Assembly: GCA_964387935.1 (NCBI GenBank)
Contig: CAYLZN010000185.1
Span: 1 to 11,417 of the forward strand
Source of the DNA: CAYLZN01 sp964387935
GTDB lineage: Bacteria > Acidobacteriota > Vicinamibacteria > Vicinamibacterales > JAFNAJ01
Direction of reading: 5' to 3'
Length of the DNA stretch: 11,417 nt
Shown in pieces: positions 1 through 6,800 of this stretch (position 1 is the stretch's first letter; each line of letters begins with the position of its first letter). The position numbers and the translations under genes were made by a program. The notes beneath the pieces are model-generated. The model was given only the letters and a program-made list of their open reading frames with translations, made no database searches and was not told the origin of the DNA.

Positions 1-814
1 GCTTGCCCGCTCCGGCCTTCTTCCAGACGATCTCGTCGCCGATCATGCCCATGCCACCGGCGGCGGCGCCGAGCGTGATGTTGCGGACGAGCGGCGCGTC
101 GCCCTTCCAGTCCATCGGCTTCACGACGAGGTCCGGGTCGATGCCGGCGAGCCCCGAGGTGTCGAAGGTCACCGCGCCAGCCGGGGTCGCCGTGGCGGCA
201 ATCGTCCCGAAGCGGATGCCCTTCGATTGCAGCTCGCGCGCCACCTTCCCGCCAGGAGACGCCTTGGCCGCCGATGCGGCCTCGTCTCGAATGGCCTGCA
301 GCTCCTCGGTCATCTCCTGGGCGAGCAACTGGACGATGCCATTGCCGAACAGCGACGGTACCGAGCGGACGTTCACCTCGGTCTTGCCTTTCTTGACCTC
401 GCTCACCGTGCTGTGCGCCAGGCCCGCCGCCGCGGCCACCGGCGTGTTGTGACATTCACCGCACTGCTGGGAGTGTGGGCCGCGCGGGCCGGGGGGCGCG
501 AGCCGATTCACGCGCGAGCCGTCCTCGCGGACCATGCTGCCGACCCCGTCGAGTCCATTGAAGGACGCGTGGAACAGCAGACTGCCGGCTTCGAACATGC
601 GGTCGAAGGTGTAGGCGCCTGCCGCGATGTCCTTCGACTCCACGTGTGCCGGCAGGGGGAAGGCCGGACCTTCTTTCAGCGCGATGGCCGGTAGATCGGG
701 CTTCTGTTCGGCCACGGGGGCTGGTGGCGGCGCCTGGCGGGCGCACCCGGCGAGCAGCAACGCGAGCAGAAAGCCCGGCGCCGCGGCGCCGGTCGGGAAT
801 CGGCCAGTGGTCAT
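1..814 (-). CDS. Heme-binding (CxxCH) lipoprotein, di-heme oxidoreductase-like, 3' end off the left edge
   Basis: Seen: an open frame of 271 codons runs from ATG at 814 to the left edge with no stop, so the C-terminal part is missing. The N-terminus is a lipoprotein signal peptide, with a hydrophobic run and lipobox LLAGC ending at Cys24, followed by a Pro/Ala-rich linker. A heme-attachment motif CGECH lies at residues 118-122. The segment RSVPSLFGNG at 150-159 is followed by a Glu/Ala-rich helical stretch (about 164-185). Family knowledge: one CxxCH followed by an R-x-x-P-x-L-F-G-x-G segment resembles the di-heme oxidoreductase/putative peroxidase family (DUF1111, thiol-oxidoreductase-like), in which a second CxxCH occurs further on; that region would lie outside the window. 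Inferred role: a periplasm-facing electron-transfer or peroxidase-type heme protein anchored to a membrane. An AAGGGA-like ribosome site sits a few bases before the ATG. The gene follows the helicase gene on the same strand after a 104-base gap but has its own promoter candidate, so co-transcription is doubtful. It could instead be another c-type cytochrome. Confidence 0.8.
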   Translation of the reverse strand, partial: MTTGRFPTGAAAPGFLLALLLAGCARQAPPPAPVAEQKPDLPAIALKEGPAFPLPAHVESKDIAAGAYTFDRMFEAGSLLFHASFNGLDGVGSMVREDGSRVNRLAPPGPRGPHSQQCGECHNTPVAAAAGLAHSTVSEVKKGKTEVNVRSVPSLFGNGIVQLLAQEMTEELQAIRDEAASAAKASPGGKVARELQSKGIRFGTIAATATPAGAVTFDTSGLAGIDPDLVVKPMDWKGDAPLVRNITLGAAAGGMGMIGDEIVWKKAGAGK

Positions 815-853
815 CGCGGTCCCTTTCGGTGCGAATGTCTGAGTAGGGCCGGC

Positions 854-859
854 ATTATA
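854..859 (-). promoter_or_regulatory. Candidate -10 box (TATAAT) for the heme lipoprotein gene
   Basis: Read on the minus strand, positions 859 to 854 give a perfect TATAAT in otherwise very GC-rich sequence, 39 bases before the ATG at 814. Transcription would start near 847, leaving a leader of about 33 bases with the AAGGGA-like ribosome site. The region 17 bases upstream matches the -35 consensus poorly (TCGCAG), so this may depend on another factor or be chance. Confidence 0.5.
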
Positions 860-918
860 CGCGCAAGCGCCCTGCCCTGCGAGCGGCTCTGGTCACGTCG
901 GCGGGGTTCCCAGGTCCC

Positions 919-2904
919 CTACACAACGGTCATGCCGAGTCCAGCCAGATAGTCAAAGGTCCCGTCATAGAAGTCCGGCAACCGGGTGGGGTCCTCGCGG
1001 TCGCCCGGAGGCACGAAAATGGCCATGCCCTGGCGGGCCCGCGTTAGCAGTACTCGGTAGGCATTCAGCAAGTAGCGCTGGCGGTCTGGCTTGCTGACAT
1101 TGGTCCAGCCATGTCCCCTGAATGAGTGGTATCGCCAGCTTCCGCCCTTCAGCCGAAGGTCCGCGTCCCAGGTGACGCACGCCCAGTCGACTTCCAGGCC
1201 CTGCACTTGAAACTCGGTAGCGGCATCCTCAAGGTAGAAGCTCGATCGTGTGTCGGATCGGTCACCAAGAAACCAGTGAATCGGGTCCACACTAACGCGG
1301 ACGTCGATCGCGTGAGGCTTGAGTCGCATGGCTTGCGACGACGCCACGAGGCCGAACTGCTCCGAGCCACGGGCGTGAGCCCGAATCCACTGTTTCGCCG
1401 TGGCAAGATCACGCGTGGCCACGATGGGATACCGGGCTGTAACCTGCCTGAGCATGCGGCGGGCACCGGCTTCATCGCAATCCAGCAGCGACTTCACGAA
1501 TGCCGACACTCTTTCAGACCGGAATGACCGCATCGACGTGCTCAGGTGCAGGCGGCTGTCCCGCACCACGCCAGCGGAAGCCTCGAGCGAGTCTATGACT
1601 GACTCTGCGGCGTACTCCGACGAGGACAGGTCGGGCGAGACGTACGTCTGCCAGTGTCGGAACCGTCGCCCGACAGCTTCCAGCCATGCGCCGATGCCGG
1701 CTTCGCCCCTGTTGATTTCCTGGCCACCACCGACGAGGCAGATGATCACCGCCCATGTGTCGTGGCGATCCAGATATGAGATGAGGAACTCCGGCTCTGA
1801 CTGGGCGAAGTCGAGCCTGCCCTTGCGTTGCTTCATGAAGTCCGCGGTCCTCTCCAGATTCCAGGCACGCTGTGCCTCATCGAAGATGACCACGTGGTCG
1901 AATGGCGGCGCCTCGTTTCGAACACCGTCATCGCGGAAGTGGTGCACGTTCTGAATGAACGGCTTCACGCGCTGCCGGATGGCACCCTTCCGCATCGTGC
2001 CGTTCTGCCTTTCGAACTCGTCGCGCGTGAGCGCTTCCTGCAGGACTGATATCAGCGGTTGGTTTCCGGACAGGTAGACCGCACGTGCGTCGCCAAACGA
2101 CCTTCGTCGGGTCGCCACGTTGAGCCCGACCAGGGTCTTCCCGGCGCCCGGGACGCCCGTGACGAACACGATCGCCTTCTCACGTCGCTGCCTCGCAAGC
2201 TCGATGATCTCCTCAACCGTGGCGGAGGTGACTTGAAGGTTCTTGGCGCCGGCGTCATTGCGCGTGATGGCCTCGACCGAATGCCTGGAGTACAACGCCC
2301 TCGCAGCCTCGATGATCGTGGGCGTTGGTTGATACGGAGACCGACCCCATGCGTCACCATCGATAGGCGCTCCTGTCGCCCGCGCGAGGGCCTCCTCGAT
2401 CGTGCGCCGGAGCCCGGCCGGCGTCGCCCGTCGTGGTGACACGACTCCATCTTCGTGGGGCACCTGCCACGTCGCGTCCCCTGTGTCTGCGCGGGTCGCG
2501 ACCAGGATGGGGAAGATCAGCGCCGCGTGGCTCGCAAGGTGAAAGTTCTTCAGATCCAGCCCGTAGTCCCATGCCTGGTTGTACGCGTCAGTCGTGAAGT
2601 GCCTCTCGCCACACTTGAACTCGATGGCGAACACCACGGGGCCAGAGACGAGCGCAGCGTCAATCCGACTTCCCAGGCGGGGTACATCGAACTCGAGGAA
2701 CAGGAATCCATCGAGCCCGGCCAAGGCAGCCTGTAAGAGAGTGATCTCCTCATTCCAGGCCCGCAGTTGCTCGGCGTCCACCGAACCGTGGGCATCGGCC
2801 ATGACCAGCCGGCCCATCACCGCTTCTGGCGAGGACGCCAGAAACTGGCTCACCGACGCCCCGTAGTACGCGGAGATCGCCCGCTGATGGTCGGCAGCCG
2901 CCAC
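919..2904 (-). CDS. PD-(D/E)XK-like nuclease plus SF1-like helicase protein (DUF2075 / Schlafen group 3-like helicase)
   Basis: Seen: 661 residues. The N-terminal part (about 60-130) carries a nuclease-like signature: Asp82 in SRIDAALV and Glu95-x-Lys97 in AIEFKCGE, matching the D...(E)xK core of PD-(D/E)XK folds. The helicase part follows: Walker A GVPGAGKT at 250-257, Walker B VIFDEAQRAW at 339-348, GGGQEINRGEAG at 392-403 (a motif III-like position), an LSTSMRSFRSE arginine segment near 454-464, EFQVQGLEVDWACVTWD at 564-580 (motif V-like), and YRVLLTRARQGMAIFVP at 616-632 (motif VI arginines). Family knowledge: this motif order is that of DUF2075 proteins, superfamily 1-like ATPases also called the Schlafen group 3-like DNA/RNA helicase domain, which often carry an N-terminal nuclease-like domain. 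Inferred role: ATP-driven nucleic-acid translocation with cleavage. GTG at 2904 is the only available upstream start, since an in-frame TAG precedes it, and the N-terminal residues agree with the family. No good ribosome site is visible. The gene diverges from the 235-residue gene at 2953. The biological target is unknown; defence is one possibility. Confidence 0.87.
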   Translation of the reverse strand: MAAADHQRAISAYYGASVSQFLASSPEAVMGRLVMADAHGSVDAEQLRAWNEEITLLQAALAGLDGFLFLEFDVPRLGSRIDAALVSGPVVFAIEFKCGERHFTTDAYNQAWDYGLDLKNFHLASHAALIFPILVATRADTGDATWQVPHEDGVVSPRRATPAGLRRTIEEALARATGAPIDGDAWGRSPYQPTPTIIEAARALYSRHSVEAITRNDAGAKNLQVTSATVEEIIELARQRREKAIVFVTGVPGAGKTLVGLNVATRRRSFGDARAVYLSGNQPLISVLQEALTRDEFERQNGTMRKGAIRQRVKPFIQNVHHFRDDGVRNEAPPFDHVVIFDEAQRAWNLERTADFMKQRKGRLDFAQSEPEFLISYLDRHDTWAVIICLVGGGQEINRGEAGIGAWLEAVGRRFRHWQTYVSPDLSSSEYAAESVIDSLEASAGVVRDSRLHLSTSMRSFRSERVSAFVKSLLDCDEAGARRMLRQVTARYPIVATRDLATAKQWIRAHARGSEQFGLVASSQAMRLKPHAIDVRVSVDPIHWFLGDRSDTRSSFYLEDAATEFQVQGLEVDWACVTWDADLRLKGGSWRYHSFRGHGWTNVSKPDRQRYLLNAYRVLLTRARQGMAIFVPPGDREDPTRLPDFYDGTFDYLAGLGMTVV

Positions 2905-2941
2905 GGCCCAGAGAATACTCTACGGTGACATCGCCGGTCTT

Positions 2942-2945
2942 GGAG
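2942..2945 (+). promoter_or_regulatory. Ribosome binding site GGAG deciding the GTG start at 2953
   Basis: GGAG lies seven bases before GTG at 2953. The in-frame alternatives, GTG at 2971 and ATG at 2980, have only a GGAAG that lies too close to (2 bases from) the ATG. This favours the 2953 start. Confidence 0.5.
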
Positions 2946-2952
2946 CCTCACT

Positions 2953-3660
2953 GTGGACCGAGTATCCTCTGTGGAAGCCATGCCGCCAGGACCCGTTCCT
3001 CGAAACGGACACCGGCTCTCGGAGGAGAAGCGGACCCACGCGACGAGGTTCGTCGACAAGATGGCGATCTGCATCGCAGACGGTCTGCGTGACCGGTTCC
3101 CAGGCGTGCTGCCGGACGCCGACGGACGTGGGTTGGAGTCGCCTGCTCAGTCCGTGCGCGGACCGAAGAAACTCGACGTCAACTACAGCACGCCCCAAAT
3201 GGGCCTTGGATTCGGCATCTCGTTGAAGGCGGTGCACTTTCGGGAGAAAGAGAAGCGAGGCTACATCCGCAACATGAAGCGCAACGACGAGGAGTTGCGC
3301 TCGGAGGCGAGAGGGTACCACCAACGTCAGCCGTACGCAGTGATGGTAGCGGTCCTGTTCCTCCCAGACGACTCCTGCGACGATGCGACGGGCACTCATC
3401 CATCATCGTTCGGTGCCTGGGTGAGGTGCCTTCGACCGTTGGCTCAGCGCCAATCCGCCCACGACGACATCCACCGTTACGAGCGTGTGTTCATCGCCCT
3501 CTATTCTCGTGATGGCTCCTCGATGGAGTTCTTCGACGTCACCCTGGCTCCGCCCAGGAGAGGTCGACCGACGAGCGTGCTCAGCTACCATCAATTCCTA
3601 AACGAGGTCGAACGATCGTTTCTGCAGCGAAACGTGGCTGAGTTCGAATGGGCTGACTGA
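2953..3660 (+). CDS. Uncharacterised 235-residue protein, possible PD-(D/E)XK-type nuclease
   Basis: Seen: 235 residues, soluble, with no signal peptide or membrane segment. The most constrained-looking region is KKLDVNYSTPQMGLGFGISL (residues 72-91) followed by Lys92. Asp75 followed about 15 residues later by S-L-K (90-92) looks like the D...(E/S)xK catalytic core of restriction-endonuclease folds, in which Ser can replace the first acid. A charged stretch RNDEELRSEA (110-119) and GYHQRQPYAV (121-130) follow. The C-terminal half has strand-like hydrophobic runs (VMVAVLFLP at 130-138, VFIALYSRDG at 179-188). I do not recognise a named family. Inference: a nuclease or other nucleic-acid-acting protein. 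It starts 48 bases from the divergent helicase gene, so the two may share a regulatory region and act together. GTG at 2953 is chosen for the GGAG before it; ATG at 2980 (residue 10) is the alternative. Three 60-base lines counted here gave 57-62% GC, lower than lines counted in the flanking exported-protein genes. Confidence 0.85.
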   Translation: MDRVSSVEAMPPGPVPRNGHRLSEEKRTHATRFVDKMAICIADGLRDRFPGVLPDADGRGLESPAQSVRGPKKLDVNYSTPQMGLGFGISLKAVHFREKEKRGYIRNMKRNDEELRSEARGYHQRQPYAVMVAVLFLPDDSCDDATGTHPSSFGAWVRCLRPLAQRQSAHDDIHRYERVFIALYSRDGSSMEFFDVTLAPPRRGRPTSVLSYHQFLNEVERSFLQRNVAEFEWAD

Positions 3661-3835
3661 GGCTGCACCAAAAGCTCATGGCCTGAAGCGTGCGGCGCGC
3701 GGCGAGCACCGCTGAAGTCGTTGAAGGAAGGAATCGGGCTGCTCGTCGCCTGTCGCTGGCGACCCGCCGTTCCGTCCGATCGAGACCAACCGGGCGTACA
3801 CTTGATTCGCGCCGCCCCCGAACGCGTGACAGGAC
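3661..3835. other. Intergenic gap of 175 bases, no gene seen
   Basis: This lies between the 235-residue gene and the giant exported-protein gene. A weak stem (GTCGCC at 3745-3750 with GGCGAC at 3758-3763) has no T-tract, and TACACT near 3797 is at best a poor -10 box. Frames crossing it have no recognisable protein. The promoter of the downstream gene should be here, but I cannot place it with confidence. Confidence 0.5.
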
Positions 3836-6800
3836 ATGTGTCCCTCCACTTCCATGACACGGCGGGCTCGTCTCGCGGTGCTCACATGCTGTCTCGTCAT
3901 CGGACCCGTCGCGACTGCGATCGTGGCGGGCGCGTCTCCAGGCGGCGTTCTTCGCAGCGCCCGCGCGGCAACCCTGCCGCTCGTGTTCGAGCCGGCCGCC
4001 GGCTCAGGGTCGAGTGCGCCACGCGCCTTTGTGGCTCGTGACGGCCACGTGACCCTCGTGACGGAGGGCGCCCGAACCATCATTGCGTTCGCGGACGGTC
4101 GAACGCCCGTGCCGACGGTCGTTCGCATGACGCTGCTGGACACCGTGCCCGCGGCCGCACCATACGGCGAGCAGCGCCTGGCTGGCCACACGAACTACGT
4201 GATCGGACACGATGCAAGCGCGTGGCGCCTCGGCGTGCCGCACTATCGCCGCGTACGCACCCCAGGGATCTACCCGGGCATCGACCTGCTGTTCCACCCG
4301 ACCGGCGGCGAGATCGAGTTCGACTTCCTGCTTCAGCCCGGCGCCGACCCGTCCCGCATCTCCTGGGACGTCGAGTCGGCAGGCGACGTCCGGCTGAACT
4401 CGGAGGGCGACCTCGTGCTCACGGTGGCCGGCCACACCGTGACCTGCCGCAAGCCCGTGGTGTACCAACCAACGGCCGCCGGCCGCCGACCTGTTGACGC
4501 CGCCTTCGCACTGCGAGGCCCGGCGGACGCGAAGGCCACCGTCGTCGGCTTCCGCCTCGGCCCACACGATCCCGCACTGCCGCTCGTCATCGACCCGATC
4601 CTGACGTTTGCCACGTACCTGGGAGGGCCGGACCAGGACCGCATCTCCGCGGTTGCGGCCGGCCCGGGCGGCGCCGACTACATCACGGGCACGATGAACC
4701 TGGTGTATACGACCGGCCCGGACTTCTACTTCGACGCCCGATCGGACGGCTTCGTGGCGAAGCTGAACGCCGCGGGCAGCGCCTTCGACTACCTCACGGT
4801 CTTCGGCGGCGAACGCTCGGAGGCCGGGCATGCCCTGGCGCTGGGTCCGGAGGAACGCGTCTGGGTCGCCGGCGTGACCACATCTGCCGACTTCCCGACT
4901 CGGGCCCCGATGTTCCCGCTGCAGGCCGGCCAGTCGTGTCCCACGATTTTCGGGGCGAACCGGCCCTGCAGCGACGCCTTCCTCATGGAGCTCGACGCCG
5001 CGGGCGCCATCACGTGGGCCACGCCCATTGGAGGCCGCTTCTCCGACTCGGCGATCGACATGGCGCTCGACGGATCCTCCGGGGTGTACCTGACCGGGTT
5101 CACTGACTCGGCTGACTTCCCAGGCGGTGGGCCGCCGCGCTCCCGCTGGGGGGACGCCTGGGTGGCGCGCGTGGACATCGCATCGAGGTCGATGACCTAT
5201 GTCTTTCGCCTCCCGGCGTACACGCGCACGCAGGCGATCGCCGTCGATGCCGCTGGTGCCGCGTACGTCACCGGCTACGTCGTCGACACCACCTCTGACC
5301 TGTCGCGATTCACGGCAACGCCCGGCGCCGTCCAGCCCACCTACGCGGGCGACACCTGTTCGTACTTCCGCGGCATCCTCAGCGGTCAGTGCGGCGATGT
5401 GTTCGTCGCCCGTCTGTCGAGTGACGGGACCTCCATGGAGTACGCCACGTTTCTGGGCGGAGCGGATGACGACGTGGCGACGGATATCGCCGTGGACCGG
5501 CGCGGCGCGGTCACCATCGGTGGATGGACGCGATCGAAGGACTTCCCGACGTCGTGCGCGATCCAGTCGTCCAACCGGAGCGGGCCGTCGACGGACCTGG
5601 GCTACAACGACTGGGGAAGGGATGCGTTCGTCGCGCGCCTCAGCCCCGACGGCACCGTGCTCGACGTCTCGACCTACCTCGGGGGCGTCGGCGACGATGC
5701 CGCGGTGGCGTTGGCGAGGAGCGCGGACGGAAGCCTGCTGATCGCAGGCGTGGCCGGGTCGCTGGATCTCCCGGGCGACGCGCTTCCTGGGGTGCCGGAC
5801 CCTGGCGTGCTCTTCGTGAGCACGCATGCGAACCACTGGGCGGGCATCGGCCTCGGGTTGCCTGTGGCCTCTGTCACGCTGTATCCGCATCCGGGTCGGC
5901 CCGGCACGCTGTACGCCTTCACATCGGGGGCTTCATCGGGACGACCCATGGATCTGTTCAGGTCCAGAGACGCCGGCTACTCCTGGCAGGTCGTCACGCC
6001 ACCCCTGCCGGCGGGCTACTCGGTCTACGCCGGCGCCGAGGTCTTCCTCGACCCGGCACGACCGGACGTGGTGTTCGCGCGCGTTGGCGGCGACGTCCAC
6101 CGGAGCCGTGACGGGGGCGACACGTGGACGAGGGTCCAGGGCCCGATGCCGGGGGCCGCGTTCGACTTCTTCCTCGCGTTGGGCCCGACGTTGTACGGGC
6201 GGTCGGTGCCGACTGGGGCCCCGGCGGGCGGACTGTCGCGGAGTGAGGACGATGGCGCCACGTGGACGGCGCTCGACCCCGCGCCAGGCGCGGGCGCGAG
6301 GATCGTGGGAACAGCCTTTCAGCCGGGGACCATCTATGCGGTGAACTACACGAGCCTGTTCCGATCGACAGACGCAGGGCGATCGTTCGCGCTGGTCAAC
6401 GACACACTGGGCGGCTGGGCGGGCCGGACGCTGCTCGTGCATCCCTCCAACCCGAACGTGCTGTACGCCGCTGATGGCACCGTCGCAGACGAGCCGCTGC
6501 GAACCGGGGACGGCGGGTCGACGTGGCATCCGTTCCGCGAGGGCCTGCCTGCCGGGGCCGCGCATCTGCTCGGCATCGACCACCAGCCGCCGCACACGCT
6601 GTACGCGCTGGCCTCGACTCAGCGTGTGTTCGGGCGCACCGAAGGGACGATCTGGGTCGAGGAACCGGGCCCCGGACCCGCCACGTCCGCCATGGCGCGG
6701 GTGGCGATCGGTAACGGACCCGCCCGCGTCTACGCGGTGGTGCGGCCGTCCGCCGCCCGCTCGAACTGGTTCATCGCGCGACTCACTGCGGACGACACGC

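Noticed and set aside
3..452. Plus-strand open frame of 149 codons at the left edge
   Set aside because: It is antisense to the heme lipoprotein, whose lipobox, CxxCH and LFGNG motifs are all in one minus-strand frame.
2905..2952. AGAG/CTCT inverted repeat (AGAGAATACTCT) between the divergent helicase and nuclease-like genes
   Set aside because: The arms are only four bases and nearby -10-like hexamers match at three or four positions without a -35 partner. A shared promoter is likely, but I cannot place it.
3745..3763. Hairpin GTCGCC/GGCGAC with a 7-base loop upstream of the giant gene
   Set aside because: The stem is only six pairs in GC-rich DNA with no T-tract, so it is not supported as a terminator and too weak to call a regulator.
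4004..5890. Minus-strand open frame of 628 codons
   Set aside because: It is antisense to the propeller region of the giant gene, is extremely rich in Arg, Gly and Ala, and has no recognisable domain. It is a GC-driven shadow.
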